Source of the DNA: Haematococcus lacustris
Lineage: Eukaryota; Chlorophyta; Chlorophyceae; Chlamydomonadales; Haematococcaceae
DNA: 64,000 bases
Reading direction: 5' to 3'
NCBI GenBank assembly: GCA_030144725.1
Contig: JASKMD010000006.1
Location: 1,971,433 to 2,035,432 of the forward strand
Positions 43,510 to 52,781 of this stretch are shown piece after piece; position 1 is the stretch's first letter; the number at the start of each line of letters is the position of its first letter. The translations under genes and the position numbers were made by a program. The notes under the pieces were generated by a model. That model was not told the DNA's origin. It searched no databases and saw only the letters and a list, made by a program, of their open reading frames with translations.

Positions 43510-46500
43510 CCTGCTGCTGCTGCTGCTGCTCAGGCTGCCGCTCGACCTGCTGCTGGGGCTGGGGCTGCAGTCCGAGCAGGGGTTGGGGCTGTAGGGGTTG
43601 GGGCTGCTGCTGGGGATGGGGATGGGGCTGCTGGTGGGGCTGGGGATGGGGATGGGGCTGCTGCTGGGGCTGCTGCTGGGGCGCCGGCTCCAGCAGCCTG
43701 AGGGCTAACTCACTGGGGGCCAGGCCCGGGTGCAGGCAGGGCAAGGGGGCGCCTCCTGCCCATCGGGCCCCCCCCGCCCAGGCCCCATGGCTTGGGTGGG
43801 TGGGTGGTGAAGTAGGCAGCCAGGCCCACCTGCAGCCACTGCTGCTGCCACTGCTGTCAGGCCCAAGCTCCTGGGCTTGGGGGGGCCCCAGCCAACCAGC
43901 TGGAACCAACACAAACTGCCCAACATGACCAGGAGCTTGCCCTTGCCCCTGCCCCTGCCCCTGCCCCTGCCCCTGCCCCTGCCCCTGCCCCTGCCCCTGC
44001 CCCTGCCCCTGCCCCTGCCCCTGCCCCTGCCCCTGCCCCTGCCCCTGCCCCTGCCCCTGCCCCTGCCCCTGCCCCTGCCCCTGCCCCTGCCCCTGCCCCT
44101 GGCCCTGGCCCTGGCCCTGGCCCTGGCCCTGGCCCTGGCCCTGGCCCTGGCCCTGGCCCTGGCCCTGGCCCTGGCCCTGGCCCTGGCCCTGGCCCTGGCC
44201 CTGGCCCTGGCCCTGGCCCTGGCCCTGGCCCTGGCCCTGGCCCTGGCCCTGGCCTGGCCCTGGATGTGTCATTGGACTCTCTTCCTGACCGGCTGGCCGC
44301 TGATCACGCCTTGCGAGTTCCAGCCTAACTGGCTGGTGCCCTGGCGGTAGCTGTACAAGAGGCAGGATCTGATCAGAGCCATGCATTGCAGGTACAGGAA
44401 AGGTACAGCTGCTGGGGGTCGGGGCTGGCTGGTAAGCAGGCCTGCTTGCCCCAGAGGGCCCGACTAGCTGTGAGAGCTGAGGCAGGAGACCCGCAATCTC
44501 TGAGACGGGTGAAGACGGCCAGAGGGTGGCTGGCAACCAAGATGCTCCTAGCAAGGACGCAGCACCAGAAGTTCAAGTTTGAATTCAGAAAGGCATGCAA
44601 GGCACCGACAGCTGGGACTGCTTCAACGCTTGCGGGTTCCGACAAAGGCAGAAAGCTGAAGTGCAGACAACGGCTTCAACACTGCCGCGCTCACCTGCGG
44701 GGCTGAGGTTCAGTGGACTTAACGGATGGGTCATCCAGGGTGAGGACAGCGGCAACGGCAGCAGTAGCGCAGGGCTTCCTAACCCAACGTCGACTGATGC
44801 GCTACGTCGCAACCCAGCGCAAGCTGTTTCCGGTACTCCAGCTTCTGTGCCCCCAAGCGCGCCTTGGTGTTCTAACCCTTCGGCGACCTGTCCAGCTACG
44901 GGAAGAGTGCCTGGCCAGCTCAGCTGCTGTCTCGGCGTACTGACGAGGTGGGGCTGTTGCGAGGCTCCGTATCCACGCATCTCAAGTTGCTGCTGCTCCA
45001 GTTGCTGCTGCGGTTCCTGCTGCTGCTGCTGCTGCTGCACTTGTTGGTGGTGCTGCTGATCATGCTGGTAGTGCTGCTCCTGCTGCTGTGGGGACAAGGC
45101 CTGTTGATGCAAGCGACTGGCCTCCAGCAAGGCTGCCAGCATAGGCAACGACACTGGAGGGAAGGCTGCTGCTGCAGCTGTCTGGTGGGGACCCACTTCT
45201 TCCAGTAAAGGTGATTGTCTAGGACCTTGCTGTCGCTGCAGCAGGAGAGAGTGGCTTGTGTGTGGTGGCACGTGGGCGGCAGCAGCTGGTGAGTGCCATG
45301 GTAGCCTGGCTGAAGCCTGGCGGGGTGAGGGAGAGGGGACAGGCAACTGCTGCCAAGGAGAGTAAGCTGCACGTGCTGACTGTGGCAGATAAAAGTGCGC
45401 ATGGGCAGGGGGGGGCACAGGCACCTGGGCTGTCAGGGGGAGCATGAGGTTGGCCCCCCCAGGTGGGTAAGCTGGAGGGAGGGCAGCAGCAGCATGCCTT
45501 GCCTGAGGTGCCAGGGGGTGCAGGCCTGGCCCAGGGACCCAACCTTGCTCTGGCTCATGCTTCCCCTGCACCCTCAGCCCTTGCTGCAGCTGGCCTAGGC
45601 CTTGCTGCTGCCCCTCCTGCAGCTGCCCAAGCCCCTCCTGATGCTGCTGATACTGCTGCTGCTCCTCTTGTAGCTGACCTAGCCCCTGCTGCTGCTGCCC
45701 TTGCAGCTGACCTAGACCCTGCTGCCCTTGCTGCCGCTGCAGGCCCCAATTGGTTGTGGGCAGCCACACAGGGGAGGACAGGGCCGGGCTCCACTCCATA
45801 TCCACTGCCCACCCACCCGATCCCATTCCAGCATGCACGGCATCTGCCTCAGGCCCCCCTGCTGCTGCTGCTGCCCCTGCTGCTGACGACAGACGCCCCA
45901 CCATGCCCTCAGCAGCTCTCCCACCCTCTTCTCTTCCTGCTACTGCTGCTGCCCCAGCTGCAGGTGTTGCTGCCACCAGTGTGGCAAATGCCCCTATTGC
46001 TTCTGCTCCCGTTGATGCAGGTGTGGGGGAGGCCTGCTGTGATGTGGCGCTCCACAGCTGGTGAGGAGATTGGGGTGCAGCCTGAGGGCTGCAAGGTTGT
46101 GACAAGCCCTGCACAGAATGCACGACGCCAACAGGGTGGCCAGTGGCTGCGCCATGCTGGGAGGTCCACCCTCCTGTGCTGCCTGTGCTGGCCTTACCTG
46201 TAGCTCAGCTGGGCAGTCAACAAGGCTGTGGCGCTCAAAGGCTGTTGTGCCTGCCGCTGCCTGCTGCTGCTCAGAAGCAGCAATGCAGGCAGGGCCAGTC
46301 GGGCTGGGCAGTAGCAATGGCCCCAGCTCATTCCAAGTCAGTAGTGGCTGCTGCGGTGGAGGCTGAGGGGCGTGCGAGGCAGGTGGGGAGGGTCCTGCCT
46401 GCCTGGTTTGTGGGGCCCCGAGCCCCTGCTCTGGGTCCCGGCAGTGCCTCACTGTTGATGGTCCTGCTGGGCAGCCCAGCTGCAGCTGCTGCTCCTCTGC

Positions 46501-46641
46501 ACGCTGCAACTGCAGCTGTGGCTGTCGCTCCAGCTGGTGCTGCCCCTGCTTATGCAAGCGTCGTCGGGCGTCTGCAGGGAACGGCACCAAACAGCACCGT
46601 GACTTCAGCGCAGCAGCAGCACTGACGCGGCCACCTCGCAT
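38470..46641 (-). CDS. bHLH (probably bHLH-ZIP) transcription factor, multi-exon
   Basis: Probable nuclear DNA-binding regulator. Near the C-terminus the frame encodes a bHLH domain (about 38,785-38,960). Its basic region HPQVERNRR has the His-Glu-Arg pattern of E-box binders; helix 1 is ALNQLIDQLRELVP, a long loop follows, then helix 2 in RRPKHAVLRETIDTIRHLR, the plant/algal style. A GT-AG intron (38,539-38,756) adds a last exon with VQQLQARVQQLELQLA, extending helix 2 as a zipper-like coiled coil, and stop at 38,470. Upstream, minus-strand frames are Gln/Pro/Ala-rich with (Gln-Gly)n tracts, typical of activation regions. A second in-phase intron lies at 46,109-46,197 (GTAAGG donor, GTGCAG acceptor). 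Joins near 44,470-44,695, 41,700 and 40,000 are unresolved, so it could be two genes. Confidence 0.6.
38757..39950 (-). CDS. bHLH-domain exon
   Basis: One open frame from the upstream low-complexity block through Ser/Ala/Pro-rich sequence, a (Gly-Gln) stretch (about 39,640-39,700) and the bHLH domain to a GTGCGA donor. The upstream edge is not fixed: an acceptor-like CCCCCCCAG lies near 39,902 and a Met codon close by. Confidence 0.65.
39951..41700 (-). CDS. bHLH gene, (Gln-Gly)n and Pro-rich middle region B
   Basis: The frame that ends at 39,886 reads MAGHAASNHPHALPAG through poly-Ala, 58 Gln-Gly repeats, a 10-Gln run, Ser/Pro-rich sequence and a degenerate GGGCCA block (39,960-40,170). The junction with the bHLH exon must be a splice or frameshift inside that block. 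No folded domain seen. Confidence 0.45.
40771..41118 (-). repeat. (CCCCTG)58, coding (Gln-Gly)
   Basis: 58 perfect hexamers. On the minus strand they read CAG GGG. Confidence 0.95.
41705..44466 (-). CDS. bHLH gene, Gln/Pro-rich middle region C
   Basis: A long open minus-strand frame, reported from the acceptor-like CTCACAG just upstream of 44,466 to TAA near 41,705. It contains about 50 Gln-Gly repeats (44,250-43,946), polyQ, His-Pro and poly-Ser tracts. Composition fits an intrinsically disordered activation region. A second acceptor (TTGTACAG near 44,355) would give a shorter exon. Confidence 0.45.
43946..44250 (-). repeat. Compound (CCCCTG)26-(GGCCCT)25 tract
   Basis: 26 CCCCTG units (43,946-44,101), then 25 GGCCCT units (44,101-44,250). 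Both read Gln-Gly on the minus strand, because GGG and GGC are synonymous Gly codons. Confidence 0.92.
44695..46108 (-). CDS. bHLH gene, Gln-rich exon 2
   Basis: Starts after acceptor GTGCAG in phase 0 with exon 1 (GLSQPCSPQAAP...) and ends at a strong CAG|GTGAGC donor in phase 1. It is rich in GLGQLQ repeats and polyQ. No known domain. Confidence 0.5.
46198..46641 (-). CDS. bHLH gene, proposed first exon
   Basis: 148 codons from ATG MRGGRVSAAA to donor CAG|GTAAGG. An acceptor-like CCCTGCAG about 70 bp into it means the true exon may begin there, with an upstream exon near 46,640-46,814. Confidence 0.4.
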
Positions 46642-47644
46642 AACAGGTCAGTGGTTTGTGATGCGGTTGGTGCATTGAAGGTCGCGGTTGCTGACCTCTG
46701 CGTTGCAACAGCGGGACAGCTCAGGGCAGATGAGCGCACGAGAGATGGCACGTCTCGCCTTTGCTCGTCGCGGACGAAAGCTAGTGACACGATGCTGGCA
46801 ATGGCAGCTGCCACTGCATGCCGAGGCTTGTTCGAGTTGTGTTCGAGCCGTGTGCGAGCCGTGTTCGTTGGGTAAACCGCCCGTGCCGCGTCCCTAGTGA
46901 CAGCTGGCTGCAGGAACCACTGCAGCCCACGCTAGGACGCAATGACGATGGGAACGCTGCGAGGCTGCATGGCCCGCGCACCCTTCACCTACCACCTATC
47001 CCTTTATCCAACTGCTCGTCTCTATTCCTCACCAGCCTGGCAGCATTTGGTCTGCACACCGTGTCCTTAGCGTCGTCCTTTGAGGGGTGCAGTGGTGGGC
47101 GGCGATACACGCATTGCTGCGAGAGGCGCACTGCACGGGAAGGCTTTAAGGCGCCTTGGAGCACGTTGTGAGCTTACGAAACTGTTTTAACAACTTCCTC
47201 AACATCGAATTGTGAGTTGCCGTCCGTGTCTTTTGCACAGCTGAGTTGAAATCTGCGTGTGCTCACGCCTTGGCTCAACCGGGGCTACTCTGCGTCAATC
47301 CCTTCATCACTCCCAGAGCCGCCAGCGACCACGCCGCGCACTGCCATACGGCTGAGGCGCGCAAGGGGGGGATAGTTGTTGCCTTGTGAGGTGGCTGATG
47401 TGGAGCGCTGCGACATGACCAGGACCAAGCCGGTTCGTTCAGGACACGCCTCAAGGCGCTTGCACAGCTGCAGTTGTTCCGGGCTGGGTGGCTAGCTCAC
47501 TGTGCGATGAATGTCTCCTTAACTTAAGGCTAAGAGAACTGTCTCCTGAATGTGAGCGCATGTGTAAGCATGTGTGGCAATGTGTTCTAAGGATGTATGA
47601 ATGATTGTATTGCGTGGCGTTGCTATCTCCAAGCCACATTGGGC
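46642..47644. other. Intergenic, likely 5' flank of bHLH gene
   Basis: No recognisable coding domain. A short minus-strand frame (46,605-46,814, MAAAIASIVSLAF) may be an upstream exon or chance. Confidence 0.4.
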
Positions 47645-47981
47645 CAACGCCAAGTTCTGGCTGTACTGTGGCAAGAAGCACGTGGTGGCAAGGATCTGGT
47701 CCAAGGTATGGCCTAGTAGCTAGGCAGTAGCCAACCAAAGCCAGCTCACCCGGCCAGCTGCTGCTGTAACTGACCTTACACATGTGTGCCATGTGTGTTG
47801 TACTATGTGTGGTTGCAGCTCATCAAGCAAGCCAAGCAGCGGTGGCTGGACCGCATCCTGGCCCTAGCCTATGGGGCAGCTGGCTTCAATGGCAGCGGCA
47901 CCATTGGCTGCAGGGGTGTGCTTGTCAGGCAGTGTTGAAGGAGGCGCTGAGGCAATTCTCGTCAGGGTGAGTGGTGATGGT
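47645..47981 (+). pseudogene. Two-exon remnant of an unknown, possibly TnpB/Fanzor-like protein
   Basis: The frame KFWLYCGKKHVVARIWSK ends at a GT donor (near 47,705). It resumes after TGGTTGCAG (near 47,817) with QRWLDRILALAYGAAGF and SGTIGCRG. One base is then missing (near 47,932), the frame continues KEALRQFSSG, meets TGA (near 47,970), then VVMV, and is cut by an LTR at 47,982. From memory, this string recurs in chlorophyte genomes ahead of a segment resembling TnpB/Fanzor RuvC motifs. Those catalytic motifs are not present here, so the assignment is a hypothesis. Confidence 0.4.
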
Positions 47982-48136
47982 TGTTACGAGACATCCGGTG
48001 CCGGTGACAAAGTTCTCCGTGACAGACTAGGCGTTGTCAGCCCGGGAATCGAAACCGGCCTCAAATCTCCGCACCACGTCACACTTCTCATAGGGGAGTT
48101 ATGATTATTGCCTCATCATTACATCATCACGTAACA
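47982..48136 (-). repeat. 3' LTR of element 3
   Basis: On the minus strand it starts TGTTACGTG and ends CGTAACA (155 bp). It is preceded by a polypurine tract ending GGTGGAA as in element 1. A T-arm/B-box-like motif is at 48,042-48,058. Confidence 0.75.
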
Positions 48137-48261
48137 TTCCACCCCACCTGGCTCAGCTGTCCTCAGCCGGCCATCGTAATGTTGCCCCGCTCAGGCACAT
48201 TGTGCCGTCACTCGCGCCCAAACTAGCGCTCGGTGTCTGAGTTCCAACCATGCCATTACCA

Positions 48262-48750
48262 TCAGGCCTGGGCCTCAGCCTCAACATCATCCTTAGCTTC
48301 AGCCTCGCCATCAGCCGCGTCCTCAACTTCGGCACCCAGGTTGTGCTCTGCCATGTACCCGGCCATCAACTCTTGGCAGCCCACTACGTGTGTGCTCAAC
48401 TCCCATGTGTAATGCTCGTCACCATGCCCTTGCCACTTGACCAGGAACTCCAGGCGTCTCTTCTTGCACTTGCCCTTGTCCTTGCGCTTGCTGGGCTCCA
48501 GCCTGTGACCCACCACCTTCTCTATCGTGTATTGAGGCTTTCCATCTAGCCATTGCACAGGAGGTGGTCCAGCTAGCCCTGGCACTGCCCTTTAGGCATT
48601 CGTGCGAAAGGGCTTCACCAAGGACACATGAAACACGTTGTGGAGTCGAGACCACTCATCTGGCAGCCATAGCTTCACCGTTGCCTTGCCCACCATGTAC
48701 TGCACATTGAATGGGCCCACATAGCAAGGCTTTAACTTACACACTCCAGG
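48262..48750 (-). pseudogene. Integrase C-terminus and chromodomain, element 3
   Basis: The minus strand encodes KPCYVGPFNVQYMVGKATV, WSRLHNVFHVSLVKPF, then after a frame change PPPVQWLDGKPQYTIEKVVG and a chromodomain (EFLVKWQGHGDEHYTWEL to MAEHNLG) with an acidic Glu/Asp/Ala tail. The order matches element 1 residue for residue in many places. A stop/frame change near 48,590 separates the two parts. Confidence 0.8.
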
Positions 48751-48767
48751 CTCCCCTTGTGCCAGCC

Positions 48768-48795
48768 CTCCTTGTCACTTTCACTACCAGGCTGC
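48768..48795 (-). repeat. 28-bp direct repeat, left copy
   Basis: Identical to 49,636-49,663. In the right copy it encodes part of the protease-RT linker (QPGSESDKE). Confidence 0.85.
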
Positions 48796-48842
48796 TCGGA
48801 CTTGGTACATTCGTGATTTTGCGCGGTTGGTAAGATACGGCC

Positions 48843-49235
48843 ATGCTACAGTACTGTAGGTGTCTACAGTACTGTCGGGGTACCTCGAGAGATTACTTAC
48901 AGTACTGTAGACATCTACAATACTGTAGACATCTACAGTACTGTAGACATCTACAGTACTGTAGACACCTACAGTACTGTAGACATCTACAGTACTGTAG
49001 ACATCTACAGTATTGTAGACATCTACAGTACTGTAGACATCTACAGTACCTCGAGGTACCTCGAGGTACCTCGAGAGACCATTTACAGTACTGTAGGTAC
49101 CTACAGTACTGTGCACATCTACAGTACTGTAGACATTTACAGTACTGTAGACATCTACAGTACTGTAGACATCTACAGTACCTCGAGGTACCTCGAGATA
49201 CCTCGAGAGACCACTTACAATACTGTAGCCTTTAA
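48843..49235. repeat. 18-bp palindromic satellite
   Basis: Tandem copies of the perfect 14-bp palindrome CTACAGTACTGTAG with a 4-bp ACAT-type spacer. They are interspersed with CTCGAGGTACCTCGAG-type palindromes near 48,885, 49,050-49,075 and 49,180-49,205. Confidence 0.92.
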
Positions 49236-49322
49236 GCACTTAGGAAAATTCTGAACATCTCACTTGCATTCAAGGCATCCGTCCAACACTTAGTCGCAGC
49301 ATCGTGTAACCGGTATTGCAGT

Positions 49323-49625
49323 GATGGCATCGCACGAGGTTACCCATACTCGCAGCCACATCTAGCCCATACTCGAAGCCACATACTCGGCGGACAACCT
49401 CGCGGCCACATAGCTGGTCCACAGATGGCATCGCACGAGGTTACCCATACTCGCAGCCACATCTAGCCCATACTCGCAGCCACATACTCGGCAATCAACC
49501 TCGCGGCCACACAGCTGGTCCACAGATGGCATCGTACGAGGTTACCCATACTCGCAGCCACATCTAGCCCATACTCGCAGCCACATACTCGGCAATCAAC
49601 CTCGCGGCCACACAGCTGGTCCAGC
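49323..49625. repeat. 101-bp tandem repeat, three copies
   Basis: Copies start at 49,323, 49,424 and 49,525 (GATGGCATCG...). The last two are more alike than the first. Confidence 0.85.
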
Positions 49626-51490
49626 AACGCAGAAGCTCCTTGTCACTTTCACTACCAGGCTGCACCAAGCTGCGGCATCCCTTGCGAAGCAGCCTCGCCG
49701 TCTGTCCCACGCTGAGCGGTTCCACTAGCTCGACAAGTCCTCCTGAGGCTGCAGCAGCATGAGTTACGGCCTCGATTGATGGCAGGTGTTTCAGACGCAA
49801 TGCATGCAGGTTCATAGGTTTGCCCTTGGGCGACAGCACCGTGCAAACCCCATGTTTCAATTTCATCACCACGTCGTTGACGAACAGCCAGTCCGATCCA
49901 AGGATGACGACGGCAATTTCAAAATCTTTGGGCATGGTTTTGGCCCTTACGATGGTCTCCCTCTTCTGAATCTCCAGCAGGTCTGTCCTCTTCGCATTCA
50001 ATACGACACGCTCATTGTTGGCAGTCAGCGCTGAGGTTCACCTTATGGCTCCCCGCTCAAGGGCAGCATCAACCGGGCCTATCTTGTGCTTCTGCAACTA
50101 TCTTGGATCCCTCTTGGAACACCGGTATAGGCTCATACAAAGACGGTCCTGGCAGGTCCGCACCTCGTTCCCACTAGGCACCTCTCTATTGATCATCACT
50201 GTCGACTACACGCGCTACGGTGTCGTTGCTTGTTAGCACAGTCCTTGGCAAAGTGGCCTTGACCTCCACATTCGTAACATGTGTCACGATCCTGGTTGGA
50301 CCCCTTGTGCCTCTTAGCACGGTCTCGGTCATTAGCGAACGACACGTGGCGTGGGTCCCTGCTTGGGCTCCTGCCTCTATTGTGCCCGCGACCCTCATCA
50401 CGGCGCCGCAGGTCCGCCGGCTGGAAACGGTTCAATCAATCGTTCAAGCGACTCTGCAAGGCACGCCCACCATCAGCAAAATGGCTTCGTGAGCGCCCAT
50501 TGCTCCGTCCATTGAGGCTGCGCCCTCACAAACACTGCCACTCCGGGACCTCCATCAAATCCATCGTCGTCAGGCAAAGATGAAGCAATGACAGCGGTGA
50601 CAGCACGCACAAACACCTTGGCAGCTCGCGCAGCAACATCACGCCCACGTGCAAAAGCAAGCAAAGCATCAAGCGATTCCCATCGCTTCCCATTAGGCAT
50701 TGTCGCACACTCGCGCTTCAACTCAGGTTTCAAGCCAGCGATGAAGTACATACACAGCAGATCTTGGGGCAATCGATGCAAGCGCCTGGCCACCAGAAAA
50801 ACTGCATGCAGTAGCTCATTAACTCGATTCCCTTCTGTAGGTACTCTCTGTCCACCAACTTGTGCATCAGCTTCGCCTCGTTATTCTGATTTGTGCACCC
50901 GGTGGCCCTCTTAAGCCACGCGTCCAGCTTCGCATCAATATGGTCTTTGCCCTGCTGCCTGTAGTTGTTCACCAGCTGTACAATGGCAGCCTACAGGTCG
51001 CCATTGAGCGCCTGCAACACTCCCGCCACTAGTGGCTGCTGCGTGGCACGACAACATTGGCCTACAAGCCAAAAGTAAGCCTCAAAGTCTCGATTACGCA
51101 GCACATCATCAATCTTCCAAGCCCCAAGAAGGCTCATGTTCGTTCGAACCACATGCTGTGCCGTTGGTGCTCCTCGCAACGATCGACCACTTGCCTCTCC
51201 CCAAGCTAGCTTTGCCAAAATTTGCGAGTGCGCCATGCTGGCTTGCACCGCCTTCTACCGCACTTCCTGAAGGTGCCTCTCGGCGCTCAATCGCCTCACA
51301 CCATTTTCTGGGCCACTACCACGCTTCTCGCGCTCCTGGCTCGCACGCAACTTCCTCTCTTTTGCAACCAATTGGGCTTGCAACGCCTCCACAGTCTTTT
51401 GCAGGTCCTCCGGGCTTCTACCCACTTCCATTCCCATTCGCGCAGAATCGGCCTCCGCCAATGGGTTCATCGTCAATCCTATACCGCACG
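49564..51490 (-). pseudogene. Ty3/gypsy element 4 gag-protease remnant
   Basis: Read on the minus strand. A coiled-coil N-terminus (MTMNPLAEADSARMGMEVG, near 51,476) is followed by capsid-like pieces in shifted frames (LLGAWKIDDVLRNRDFEAYFW; YIDAK-type NNYRQQGKDHIDAKLDAWL; LYFIAGL-type CMYFIAGLKPELKREC). A CCHC knuckle CYECGGQGHFAKDC (Cys-x2-Cys-x4-His-x4-Cys, near 50,270) and the protease-end motif VILGSDWL with the protease-RT linker follow (49,564-50,001). The protease active-site Asp motif is not found, and several frameshifts are present. RT, RNase H and most of integrase are missing. It may be the 5' half of the same element as the 47,982-48,795 fragment. Confidence 0.8.
49636..49663 (-). 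repeat. 28-bp direct repeat, right copy
   Basis: Identical to 48,768-48,795. The pair encloses the palindromic and 101-bp repeats. Confidence 0.85.
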
Positions 51491-51970
51491 CGGGTACCCA
51501 GGCTCACTCTAGCCTCTCTTCACAACCGTGCACACCCCATGTTTCGACCATGTTTCATACCATAAGGTTGGTGTCCAAGGCACTGCCACCTTACAAGCGA
51601 CCTTAATAATCGAAACATGGGGTGTGCACGGTTGTGAAGAGAGGCTAGAGTGAGCCTGGGTACCCGCGTGCGGTACAGGACTAACGATGAACCCGTCGGC
51701 GGAGGCCGATTCTGCGCGAATGGGAATGGAAGTGGGTAGAAGCCCGAAGGACCTGCAAAAGACTGTGTAGGCGTTGCAAGCCCAATTGGCTGCAAAAGAG
51801 AGGGAGTTGCGTGAGAGCCAAGAGCGTGAGAAGCGCGGAAGTGGCGAAGGAAGTGGTGGGCGTGAGGCGGTTGAGCGCTGAGAGGCACCTTCAGGAAGCG
51901 CGACTCGAGGCGTTGCAAGCCCGCATGGCGCACTCGCAAATCTTGGCTGGGGGGAGCCAAGTGGTCGGAA
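51190..51970. repeat. Head-to-head inverted repeat of gag 5' ends
   Basis: The arm 51,190-51,547 is the inverted complement of 51,610-51,970 (roughly 90% by eye), with a 62-bp spacer. Both arms hold the gag N-terminus (ADSARMGMEVGRSP) and its leader. The right arm has TAG and TGA in the frame. Confidence 0.85.
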
Positions 51971-51975
51971 ACCAC

Positions 51976-52570
51976 TGTTGCGTTCGTGGCAATAGTGTTC
52001 TAAGGTGTCCTTCACAGATCAGGGCGTTGTCCATCTTGCACCGCTTCAACATCTGACCGCCATAAGCCCTGCGCACCGATGTATCCCCCAAGCCAGGACA
52101 TTGACCATCGTCAAATGTGTGCTTGCACCAACATTCCACCATATATATGCAAGCGTGCCATTTCATTGGCATCCTATGTGCTTGCGAGCGACTGTACCGC
52201 TTTTTATAGACTGTCAGTTCCGAACTCGTAATATTGCAGCCGTCGCCGACAATTCCATGGCGCACTACAACCAGCTAAAATAACGCACTACAGCAAGCTT
52301 CGACTCAACCGCGTTTCCACACGCTATCCTGAGTGTTCTCTGTCACGGCGCAGCCGCTGCCTTTAATCTTACAGTGTGAGCGGCATGTCCACTTAGAAAT
52401 GTCCAACGCAGTCTCTACTATCCACACTCTCGCACAGCAACTGAGCCCAGGTTTAGAACGGGACCCTCGGGAGTCGAACCCGAATGGTGAGCTGGTAGCA
52501 GCCCACCATTGACCTCCTCAGTCACTCTGCTAAAGTGTGGTATACGGATACGCATAAGCGCACCGTCACA
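51976..52570 (-). repeat. 3' LTR of element 2
   Basis: Starts TGTGACGG at 52,570 (minus). The end at TGTTGCG (51,976 on the plus strand) is proposed from the inverted termini, since no second LTR is available. It carries a T-arm-like hairpin (52,467-52,483), an A-box-like TAGCAGAGTGACTGAGG, and a TATA box. Confidence 0.65.
52201..52208 (-). promoter_or_regulatory. TATA box in element 2 LTR
   Basis: TATAAAAA on the minus strand within the LTR, a plausible pol II start signal for the element RNA. Confidence 0.45.
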
Positions 52571-52583
52571 TTCCTCCCCCTCT
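52571..52583 (-). other. Polypurine tract, element 2
   Basis: The minus strand reads AGAGGGGGAGGAA directly before the LTR. Confidence 0.75.
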
Positions 52584-52781
52584 TAAGAGATCCGTTCCGC
52601 CAAGGTACCTGGGATAGCCCAGAGCACCGAGACTCGCAGTCTATAGAGACCACTGATAATCAGGCTGACCCATAAGGGTACCAGCCACCCACAGAAACAC
52701 ATGCATCACCATAAGGTGCCGCATGGGGGCCATGGTCATAGGACCAGGCCAGGTGACATAGGTCACTGAGACATTTACACA

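Larger units (their letters stand above)
47982..48795 (-). mobile_element. Ty3/gypsy element 3 fragment (3' end)
   Basis: LTR, 3'UTR and the last part of pol on the minus strand. It is truncated at 48,795, the end of a 28-bp sequence found again at 49,636-49,663. It cuts into the remnant on its left. Confidence 0.75.

Noticed and set aside
48843..49239. ORFs LQYCRHLQYC (plus) and VDVYSTVDVY (minus)
   Set aside because: 18-bp palindromic satellite read in frame; no start context and no other coding signal.
52467..52555. A genuine tRNA gene on the minus strand
   Set aside because: The T-arm and A-box-like words are good, but the flanking 7-nt segments do not pair as an acceptor stem and it lies inside an LTR.
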